Virus record (IMG/VR): IMGVR_UViG_3300028298_000035
Span: 1-22,411 of that record
Direction: 5' to 3' (one strand)
Source of the DNA: a virus
DNA: 22,411 bases
The notes under the pieces are model-generated. The model saw only the letters and a list, made by a program, of their open reading frames with translations, was not told the DNA's origin and did not search any database. How positions within the stretch are numbered: the first letter of the stretch is position 1; every line of letters starts with the position of its first letter. The translations under genes were made by a program, and so were the position numbers. Shown here piece by piece: positions 12,696 through 18,823 of this stretch.

Positions 12696-13030
12696 TATGT
12701 AATCTCGATTCCGGAGCATGCGATCGTAAGTGCGCTGGCAGCGCTGGCTATTGTAGAGATAAACCAGCCACTTTCAAGAACATGACCAGACAGTTCCGGG
12801 CAAGTGTGCGTTTCACTCGGTGCAATCGCCTTCTCTTTTAAAATAAGATTTGAACTTGCGGGGGATCCACCACTTGCTACTAAATTTACACTCAACGTAG
12901 CGTTTGATGCGCTTTGATTTGTAACCGTGAATTTATCAATTCTTGCTTTGCAATTAGTCGCAGTATACTGCGTTACTTGAGAGTTTTCTGCGAGCTTTGC
13001 AGTAATTAATAGTTTTAGAGTAAAGGACAT
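12695..13030 (-). CDS. Small beta-sandwich virion-associated protein (111 aa)
   Basis: 111 residues, almost all beta. The features I recognise from phage structural proteins are the TKFTVTN-like strand (IDKFTVTNQSASNATLSVNL), LVASGGSPASSNLILKEKAI, then SETHTCPELSGHVLESGWFI and an ASALTI end. This pattern recurs next to tail and head genes in many tailed phages, usually unannotated, and is compatible with a small accessory subunit on the tail or capsid. It sits one base after the 242-aa gene and is coupled to the cupin gene (TAATG). No enzymatic residues or membrane segments. Exact role unknown. Confidence 0.65.
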   Translation of the reverse strand: MSFTLKLLITAKLAENSQVTQYTATNCKARIDKFTVTNQSASNATLSVNLVASGGSPASSNLILKEKAIAPSETHTCPELSGHVLESGWFISTIASAASALTIACSGIEIT

Positions 13031-13031
13031 A

Positions 13032-13760
13032 TCATCCCACGTTTATCAGAAAAGCCGGAGTAACCACTGTACCAACAGTCGTTCCTGGCACATCATAAGT
13101 TTTTAGATAAATCGTCGCTTCTCCCCACGCGTACATTCTTTTACACAATCGTTTGTGGTTCATTACGATTTTTAGCGTCTGTTTTGTTGTATTGGTTAAT
13201 AAAAAGTCTTGCCCAGTGAATTTATTAATCGACCACGTCGATCCTCTGTCGAAAGAAATTTCTTCATAAAAATAAAAGTGTTTGTTCGCTGAGGATGGCT
13301 CTGTATTAAATTGAAAAACAGTTTCACATTCTTTGTTCAGTGTGTACTCAAACACACCCGAACTTTGATCATAAGTAACACCTGTTTGAGCCAACACTGT
13401 GAGTGTTGGCTTAAACAGCGTTGGAGTTGTAGGAAGAGTAATACTGACAGTATCATCAATAGCATTTAGATAATTACGTGGAGTCTCCACAGCATTTCTC
13501 GGAAACAAAATACCAATACTTCTTAATATATCGTCAAATTCATGATTTATATTATTTATGATTTGTAGTTCGCCTAGTCTTTTTTCTAATGAACTTATGC
13601 GAGAATTAATACTAGAAGAGTCAAGCAAAGCAGTGAGTATGTCGGAGGGTATATCAGTATTAACTCGACTGATTAACTGCTCAAGCGCAATCAGCGCTCT
13701 TGGATTCAGCGCTATCTTAGATAGTTGATCACGTGTAAGCGCTCTTGGGTCATTAGACAT
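13032..13760 (-). CDS. 242-aa protein at the tail-needle (gp26) position
   Basis: 242 residues. The first 60 are helical, beginning DPRALTRDQLSKIALNPRAL and continuing ALEQLISRVNTDIPSDILT, a start that recurs in podovirus proteins. Residues 50-70 (SSINSRISSLEKRLGELQII) have heptad spacing suited to a trimeric coiled coil. Residues about 105-242 are beta-rich and end in PAFLINVG. In P22 order this is the slot of the tail needle gp26, and a helix-coiled-coil-plus-beta-knob layout fits a needle. The coiled coil is, however, far shorter than in gp26 and no sequence match is visible, so the role is inferred from position. It overlaps the gp10-like gene by 8 bases. A cluster of strong inverted repeats lies inside. 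Confidence 0.6.
   Translation of the reverse strand: MSNDPRALTRDQLSKIALNPRALIALEQLISRVNTDIPSDILTALLDSSSINSRISSLEKRLGELQIINNINHEFDDILRSIGILFPRNAVETPRNYLNAIDDTVSITLPTTPTLFKPTLTVLAQTGVTYDQSSGVFEYTLNKECETVFQFNTEPSSANKHFYFYEEISFDRGSTWSINKFTGQDFLLTNTTKQTLKIVMNHKRLCKRMYAWGEATIYLKTYDVPGTTVGTVVTPAFLINVG
13382..13418 (-). repeat. 37-nt hairpin, 16 of 17 positions paired, in the 242-aa gene
   Basis: A contiguous 10-bp stem (13389-13398 with 13402-13411, loop GTG) continues past a single mismatch (13388/13412) into six more pairs (13382-13387 with 13413-13418). It falls in frame (LFKPTLTVLAQT). A 6-bp stem at 13340-13357 lies just beside it. Confidence 0.92.
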
Positions 13761-15150
13761 AAAGCGGCTCTACGAGGGCTTCTAAGCGAGCTACAACAAT
13801 TCTTGAATCACTAGTACCTACGAACTTTTGAATACGCATATGTCGGAACTGTCCTTGCCTCAGCCAATTCAGTCTTTTTAATGGCTCTCCGATCCTTCCT
13901 ACGCTTCGAAATTGAGGACGACTCCATTGCTTTCCGTCGAGAGAGTATGAAGTAGAAATCTGTGGATCTGTTCCACACGCTGTAGAACCAGTCATTGCTA
14001 CTAACTCTAAACTATGAATAATTGCGCCGTGGCACTCATTATAGAGAATCTGAGTGCTAAACTCCCAACCAACCATCTCACTCCAATGATTTCCTGTTTC
14101 GTTAGTGAGCTTTCCGTAGCGCGGAGATATCGTATCTGCGCACAACCATTCATTGTAGCAGTACACAAAGTCTTTGGCTCGATACTGTGAACTCCCAGTC
14201 AACCCGGACCCAAGCTCAAACCACACCGGTTCTGATACAAACTTCGCCGCTGAATGGTCGTAGACCAAAGTACGGTCTGGTAAGCGCACATAGAGTAACT
14301 CTTGGGAGTCAACGATGCGAACTTCCATTTTTGTCTTAGATAATTGCGCGTCCGAATATGTTGAAAGAAGTTGATCAATTTCTCGAGTTGCAATCTTTGC
14401 TGATTGTCCATTATTTCCGACATAAATAGATGTTGCTTCATTTTTACCAGAACCCATCCACGCAAGATTCTCTTGGAAGACTGCGCATGCACGAGTTCCT
14501 ATGCATCCTCTTTGAATAAACGCCCCTGCAACTCTCTGAAACGGAAATATGTTTCCGCCCACGTTTTGAAAAACTTCAATCGTATATCTATTTAACGCAT
14601 AAATTTCATTTCTTAATTTTAAAATTGCAATGATATTATCAGGATCTGCTTCTGAGGACCCGTATTTAAACGGAGAAATACTATAAGGATTATTCAACTC
14701 TGTAACAACTAAACTAGTACCGTCAGTAAAGAGAAAGTATCCGTCTACCCAGACAAAATCAATAATATTTCCCAAAAGTGAACTTGTTACTTCAGTTAAT
14801 CCAGATCCATTAAAATAATATAAATGTTCAGAGCACTGAATAGCAAGACGATCAAAACTATAATCAAATCGAACATCATCATCTCCCAGGATGGTCCCGT
14901 GCTTTGTACATATTCCTTTCGAATCTATGCTGCATAAGGTCTGTCCCATTACTCGATAGCATTTATCATTCCATCTAATTCCGCCGCGGCTTAAACCGGG
15001 GCCAACACCGGTTTCAACAATACCATCCGCAAGGCGTAAGTATCCTTTAGATACCCCCAGATCTTTAACAACAGGAATCATGTTGCGAGGATACGCAGTT
15101 CTAAACTCGGTACTATTACTATAAATTCCGGTGATAATTGGTATCTGCAT
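13753..15150 (-). CDS. gp10-like tail-closure (packaged DNA stabilisation) protein
   Basis: 465 residues (P22 gp10: 472). The opening MQIPIITGIYSN...EFRTAYPRNMIPV and the following GYLRLADGIVETG...GLSRGGIRWND are typical of the P22 gp10 family. The body is a beta-propeller-like repeat (LYYFNGSGLTEVT, FVWVDGYFLFTDG, WMGSGKNEATSIYVG). This protein binds below the gp4-like ring, extends the portal channel and keeps packaged DNA in, also giving a seat for the spike. It overlaps the 151-aa gene by one base (TAATG) and the 242-aa gene by 8. The identification rests on length, position and the conserved N-terminal pattern. Opposite- and alternative-frame readings inside it are shadows. Confidence 0.85.
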   Translation of the reverse strand: MQIPIITGIYSNSTEFRTAYPRNMIPVVKDLGVSKGYLRLADGIVETGVGPGLSRGGIRWNDKCYRVMGQTLCSIDSKGICTKHGTILGDDDVRFDYSFDRLAIQCSEHLYYFNGSGLTEVTSSLLGNIIDFVWVDGYFLFTDGTSLVVTELNNPYSISPFKYGSSEADPDNIIAILKLRNEIYALNRYTIEVFQNVGGNIFPFQRVAGAFIQRGCIGTRACAVFQENLAWMGSGKNEATSIYVGNNGQSAKIATREIDQLLSTYSDAQLSKTKMEVRIVDSQELLYVRLPDRTLVYDHSAAKFVSEPVWFELGSGLTGSSQYRAKDFVYCYNEWLCADTISPRYGKLTNETGNHWSEMVGWEFSTQILYNECHGAIIHSLELVAMTGSTACGTDPQISTSYSLDGKQWSRPQFRSVGRIGEPLKRLNWLRQGQFRHMRIQKFVGTSDSRIVVARLEALVEPLYV

Positions 15151-15605
15151 TAGCTAATCCTATACCAAGAGGCAGTGTTTACATAGAATCGAAATTTCAA
15201 GAAATCATCAGCACCAAGCGAAGTCGGAGCACCAAAAATCGCAGTCGCCCCGTTGGGATTTATAGAAAATGTAGATATCTGTTGAGTAGTGCTAAGCATT
15301 AACTCTTGTCCGTCGGTGCAGTTAGTAACGCTTGGCAGTGTTACAGAGTAAGATGCGACTCCCCCACTTGGTTGAATAATCAACCAAGTGGGGTTTCCAT
15401 TATCTATAATTTGCGTAGTCACTCCGGCGCTCGGAGTGACGAACTGTTGCTGCCAGGTCACACTACTGTATGATGTTTTTAGAAAGTTGATAAAGCTGGC
15501 AAGACTCGCTTTTACTGTATCTCCGTTACTTTGACTGTAAATAATCAAATAGTCTCCAAGTGCTAGACTATTCGTTGTATTCAACTGAGGAATGCTTGTT
15601 GACAT
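15150..15605 (-). CDS. 151-aa beta-rich protein inserted between gp4- and gp10-like genes
   Basis: 151 residues. The start (TSIPQLNTTNSLALGDYLII, then YSQSNGDTVKASLASFINFL) follows a pattern common at the N-terminus of phage tail or fibre accessory proteins (IPQLP...SPSDLxxxYxSSNGDTxKxSxxxL). The rest is a set of beta strands ending FLKFRFYVNTASWYRIS. It resembles small virion proteins but no function is established. P22 has no gene between gp4 and gp10, so this is an insertion relative to that order. AAAGGAG, 5 bases from the ATG, is one of the best ribosome sites in the operon. Two strong inverted repeats lie within (15362-15440). Confidence 0.65.
   Translation of the reverse strand: MSTSIPQLNTTNSLALGDYLIIYSQSNGDTVKASLASFINFLKTSYSSVTWQQQFVTPSAGVTTQIIDNGNPTWLIIQPSGGVASYSVTLPSVTNCTDGQELMLSTTQQISTFSINPNGATAIFGAPTSLGADDFLKFRFYVNTASWYRIS
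15362..15393 (-). repeat. 14-bp perfect inverted repeat in the 151-aa gene
   Basis: CCCCACTTGGTTGA (15362-15375) pairs completely with its complement at 15380-15393 around a 4-nt loop. It is in frame (PTWLIIQPSGG). Neither strand shows a terminator-like T-run after it. It is the longest uninterrupted stem I found in the window. Confidence 0.95.
15418..15440 (-). repeat. 9-bp perfect inverted repeat, 24 bases from the 14-bp one
   Basis: GTCACTCCG (15418-15426), loop of 5, CGGAGTGAC (15432-15440). In the transcript it comes first, with the 14-bp hairpin following 24 nt later. It encodes VTPSAGVT. Confidence 0.9.
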
Positions 15606-15617
15606 ACTGCTCCTTTT

Positions 15618-16103
15618 TTAAAAGAAATCGAGTGTCGAGTCTCCACTGGTTTGGATTTCTTTGGGTAACTTATTCGTGAAACTCGTGCTCCACGTTCGCC
15701 ACGGCTTTGTTCCAGCGCCTTTAGGCATGAATTCCGGTAAATTCATTGTTAGATCATCGCCTTGGAGGCCCGTTAATAGATTAGAAAAAGAGAGATCCGC
15801 AATCATTTTAGTTTCTACAGAGACCGTTTTTCCATAACTCGGAGCCAATCTGATTGCTAAATTAGTTACTATTGCTTCTGCGCAAAAACCAGGAACTCCA
15901 CTATCTATGTCTAGCTCAGATTGGTCTGGGCTACTAGCCATCGGATAATTAATTCTAATTCCATTTGTAGCCCAGACAGCAATCATCGAGTCAAGGCGAC
16001 GAAGAGCAGATTGAAACTGATCGGTTGTCATATCGAATACATATGACGCTAGTCCCAATTCTTCTAACGCTGCACTAATTATTTCTCTCTTCGTCCAAGA
16101 CAT
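15618..16103 (-). CDS. gp4-like tail accessory factor (portal extension)
   Basis: 161 residues (P22 gp4: 166). The family pattern is clear: TKREIISAALEELGLA, then FQSALRRLDSMIAVWATNGI with its conserved Trp, PDQSELDIDSGVPGFCAEAI, VTNLAIRLAPSYGK, and a C-terminal arm with LPEFMPKGAGTKPWR. In P22, gp4 binds beneath the portal after packaging as a ring of 12 and forms the platform for gp10 and the spikes; some relatives have reported peptidoglycan-cleaving activity, but no catalytic site is evident here. It is helical, soluble and lacks a signal peptide. Its ATG overlaps the previous stop (TAATG), and 12-14 bases separate it from the 151-aa gene. Confidence 0.87.
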   Translation of the reverse strand: MSWTKREIISAALEELGLASYVFDMTTDQFQSALRRLDSMIAVWATNGIRINYPMASSPDQSELDIDSGVPGFCAEAIVTNLAIRLAPSYGKTVSVETKMIADLSFSNLLTGLQGDDLTMNLPEFMPKGAGTKPWRTWSTSFTNKLPKEIQTSGDSTLDFF

Positions 16104-16708
16104 TAAGCTAACCTGTAAGAAGTAAACGTAGATGCTGCAGTGCGTCGAGTTCTAAATCGACCAGAAGTATTTGCTGTAACCGCCGCTCCGCCAACAAGCA
16201 AGTGTCCAGTATCTGTAGCGACATTAAATGGAAGCGATCCGGTGTTGATTACTGCAAATTCTATACTGTCGTTTGTATTCCAATATGTAGCGAGATCGAG
16301 AGTAGCACCTGCTACTAACGTAGCAGTCACAGTACTCGCAGTACTACTCGTAACAATACCTCCGAGAATCATAGCAGCAGTTACAGTTCCTGTAGCATCA
16401 AGTGCTACAGGAGTTGCTTGTGTTCTCAGTGCGATACTTTCTTTGATGACCGGCCCTACACCTATTTCATAAAGTACTCTTTCTACTCCAGCGTTAATTA
16501 TGAAGCTAGTGTCAGCAGTAGTTGCTGCACTAGTGTAAGATGACGCTGTAAACTCTGTGACTAAAGAAGTTCGGTTTGGGATATCTGGGAAACCGACAAC
16601 TTTAGACAAAGTACAGAGTCCTGCACTTTGTACTACTATTTTATAACCAGATGGAACAACAACAGTAATTGTTCCATTGGGATAACAAACCCCTTTTGAT
16701 GCTGCCAT
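16103..16708 (-). CDS. 201-aa beta-rich protein next to the coat gene, possible decoration protein
   Basis: 201 residues with very few charged ones. The first 80 residues are unfamiliar (YPNGTITVVVPSGYKIVVQS). From about 105 a recognisable phage structural domain appears: ATGTVTAAMILGGIVTSSTA, then LATYWNTNDSIEFAVINTGS, TGHLLVGGAAVTANTSGRFR and a TRRTAASTFTSYRLA end. This domain recurs beside coat genes in many phages. Position directly after the coat gene, an inserted slot compared with P22, makes capsid decoration or head-tail joining plausible, without direct evidence. GAGGA lies 7 bases before the ATG. The gene is unusually rich in inverted repeats, listed separately. Confidence 0.65.
   Translation of the reverse strand: MAASKGVCYPNGTITVVVPSGYKIVVQSAGLCTLSKVVGFPDIPNRTSLVTEFTASSYTSAATTADTSFIINAGVERVLYEIGVGPVIKESIALRTQATPVALDATGTVTAAMILGGIVTSSTASTVTATLVAGATLDLATYWNTNDSIEFAVINTGSLPFNVATDTGHLLVGGAAVTANTSGRFRTRRTAASTFTSYRLA
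16389..16411 (-). repeat. 9-bp perfect inverted repeat in the 201-aa gene
   Basis: CCTGTAGCA (16389-16397), loop of 5, TGCTACAGG (16403-16411), in frame (PVALDATG). No U-tract follows. Confidence 0.9.
16506..16533 (-). repeat. 11-bp inverted repeat with one bulged base in the 201-aa gene
   Basis: CTAGTG (16506-16511) pairs with CACTAG (16528-16533), and CAGCA (16513-16517) with TGCTG (16523-16527). T16512 is bulged and the loop is GTAGT. It is in frame (TSAATTADTS). Confidence 0.82.
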
Positions 16709-16718
16709 GAATTTATCC

Positions 16719-17999
16719 TCAGCTTTGGCCGAATAAAATTATGCCGGTATGTTCTGGTTGCTTATTAACAATACCAAACAAACAATCGATTCTATAGTAT
16801 GTCTTGTGATTAAATACAGAAGTTTGCTTAGAAAAGACAAAGTCCAATCCTTTTCCAGCTTTCGCTGCAGCATGTATCACTAACATACCAGAGTCTCCAG
16901 ATGGATTCATTCTACCCGGAATAATTTCGATAGCATCCTTCTTCCAAAAGGGGTTTATCGGAGCTGCTGTGGTATTCAAGAATACAATCGCAGACGTACT
17001 CGCCGTAGTATTCACTACGCAATTCTGATATTGCAATTCAGCATCAGTAAGTCCTTGTCCCGAAATGATGGGAGGACTAATTTGTAAAGTTGTAGAACTC
17101 GGAACAGAAATCACTCGAAACGTTTTTAGTTGACCAGTATCCGTTTTAGTGATGTGATGAACACTATTAACTGCAGCAATTGTAAAGCAATCGCCAGCTA
17201 CGACTGAAGTCGTAGAAGAGATCGTAATTACTTGATATCGGTTATCTACATTACTCCGCTCACCCGTGCTCGCAGTACGAGTGGCTACAGGAGTGTAGTA
17301 GTTAGCACCAGCTGCTCTCGTGTCTATCGTCAGTCCAGTTCCACCCGCAGCCGCGATACGATTAGCATAGTCTAACTTAATTGTCTCGAAACTTGCCACC
17401 CGTCCTACATACGCCTTTTCATATGCCGTGTCTGTTTTAGTATTTCCGAAACTGCGAGACAAGGCAGATAAATTATTCGCCATTCCATTGTAGTCGCGAG
17501 TGCTCATCGCGAGAAAACGATCACCATAGTCGATCCCGTTTTCATTAAAAATCGATTCGCACTGTGCAACGTCATCAAACCCTGCAGCGGCAGTTGTACG
17601 CTTCACTACTAGTGTCGACTGATTACAGACAACATTCATTATTGCTTTATTAATATCAGACTCCAGTTTCTTTCTCGCTGCATTCATCAAGCGAGTTTCC
17701 TGGAGCATATCACGCAATTCCATTCCATCCATCACAAAAGATGCGTTCGCAAAATTTGAAATAGTGGCAGGAACTGTTAATTGTGTATAATTTTTAAAGT
17801 TCCCGGTCTGATCTAGCCCACTAGAATTAGATTGTGCAATATATTCTACTGGTCGATTTATAACATCACCGCTCCTCGCCATTAAGGTCTGATTTGTAGA
17901 AAAAGAAGATACTGTGTCTATTAATACAAGTTGATCGTAAAAACCATCAACAACATCTTCAAACATTACAATATCTTGTTTACTAAAACTGTTCGCCAT
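16719..17999 (-). CDS. P22-type major coat protein
   Basis: 426 residues (P22 coat: 430). Family signs include the opening NSFSKQDIVMFEDVVDGFYD, VSSFSTNQTLMARSGDVINR, the KLESDINKAIMNVV helix, the long AMSTRDYNGMANNLSALSRS segment, and the ending KTYYRIDCLFGIVNKQPEHT. The product forms the icosahedral shell in an HK97-like fold with an inserted domain in the middle (about 225-345, the Ser/Thr/Val-rich stretch). It assembles around the scaffold encoded just upstream. AGGGTG lies 5-6 bases before the ATG, a good ribosome site that fits the high output needed. It starts 2 bases after the scaffold stop. Confidence 0.9.
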   Translation of the reverse strand: MANSFSKQDIVMFEDVVDGFYDQLVLIDTVSSFSTNQTLMARSGDVINRPVEYIAQSNSSGLDQTGNFKNYTQLTVPATISNFANASFVMDGMELRDMLQETRLMNAARKKLESDINKAIMNVVCNQSTLVVKRTTAAAGFDDVAQCESIFNENGIDYGDRFLAMSTRDYNGMANNLSALSRSFGNTKTDTAYEKAYVGRVASFETIKLDYANRIAAAGGTGLTIDTRAAGANYYTPVATRTASTGERSNVDNRYQVITISSTTSVVAGDCFTIAAVNSVHHITKTDTGQLKTFRVISVPSSTTLQISPPIISGQGLTDAELQYQNCVVNTTASTSAIVFLNTTAAPINPFWKKDAIEIIPGRMNPSGDSGMLVIHAAAKAGKGLDFVFSKQTSVFNHKTYYRIDCLFGIVNKQPEHTGIILFGQS

Positions 18000-18001
18000 T
18001 T

Positions 18002-18823
18002 TTACACCCTAGATTTATTTTTCATCTCTGTTTTGTAAGAGATTACTTTAGTTAAGTCGCCGGACGCCATAGCTTCTTTTCGAAGTTTTTCAAGCGTCGC
18101 ATTCTCACTGAATTGACCAGATCCTTTGGGGACCGAGCTATCCGGTTGTGGTACGTTTTTCTTTGTTACTTTCACTTGAGATTCCCACCTAACAAGTGCG
18201 GCATTAAAACGAATCGGATTAGAGATAGCAGCAAGTTCTTTTATTTTTTCCGGATTTTTGCCGAGCGCATAAACTAGAACTGCGGAATTGTCGGAAGCTT
18301 CGAGAAGAATCCCTTGTTGCGTTTTAGATAAACCAGATACTACCGCCGCTTCAGCTTCTTCAAAGTCTTGGAGCCGCATCCTGCTCTTTGACTTTTGATA
18401 AGTGTCCAGGCGTGATTGCCATTCCCTTTGAACATTCTCTTTTTCTAAAGCAGCTTTGGACTCTCGTTCATCAAACTCGCGTTTTTTAGCAAACCAGACT
18501 TGCAGGTCATTCTCGTATCGATCAGTCTCGTAATCACAAGATTGAAGTGTCGGCTTGTCGCCAAGTGTTCGAATGACTTGAGCAGGCTCGGCAGCCTTTG
18601 CTTTCTCTTCAAGCTCACGATTTCTTTTCGTTAGTTCTCTGTGTTCTTTTCGAAGATTTTTAACCCAAGGCGCTTCCTCAACACTGTCTTCTTTATTAAC
18701 AACAGTGTCTCCGACGCTGATCTCAATCTCTTCTTCAATAGCTTCTTCAACTGAAGCCTCGGAAGTGTTTTCATCTGTTTGTGCTTGGACTACGTTCTCT
18801 TCAATCTCAGTTTTCATTTTCAT
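18002..18823 (-). CDS. Scaffolding protein
   Basis: 273 residues (P22 gp8: 303). It is highly charged and helical. The first 50 residues are very acidic (ENTSEASVEEAIEEEIEI), the middle is a Glu/Lys/Arg-rich helix (LRKEHRELTKRNRELEEKAK), and the C-terminus is basic and compact (LEKLRKEAMASGDL...KTEMKNKSRV), matching the coat-binding end of P22-type scaffolds. It directs coat assembly into procapsids and leaves before DNA packaging. It lies between portal and coat, the standard position. ATG 18823 overlaps the portal stop (ATGA). The in-frame ATG 6 bases later has GAGAG at a more normal spacing and could be the real start. Confidence 0.82.
   Translation of the reverse strand: MKMKTEIEENVVQAQTDENTSEASVEEAIEEEIEISVGDTVVNKEDSVEEAPWVKNLRKEHRELTKRNRELEEKAKAAEPAQVIRTLGDKPTLQSCDYETDRYENDLQVWFAKKREFDERESKAALEKENVQREWQSRLDTYQKSKSRMRLQDFEEAEAAVVSGLSKTQQGILLEASDNSAVLVYALGKNPEKIKELAAISNPIRFNAALVRWESQVKVTKKNVPQPDSSVPKGSGQFSENATLEKLRKEAMASGDLTKVISYKTEMKNKSRV

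Noticed and set aside
14199-14492. 97-codon - strand frame inside the gp10-like gene
   Set aside because: It overlaps the conserved gp10-like protein in another frame on the same strand, with no start signal.
15362-15393. 14-bp hairpin read as an intrinsic terminator
   Set aside because: There is no run of T after the stem on either strand, and it is inside a reading frame in the middle of the late operon.
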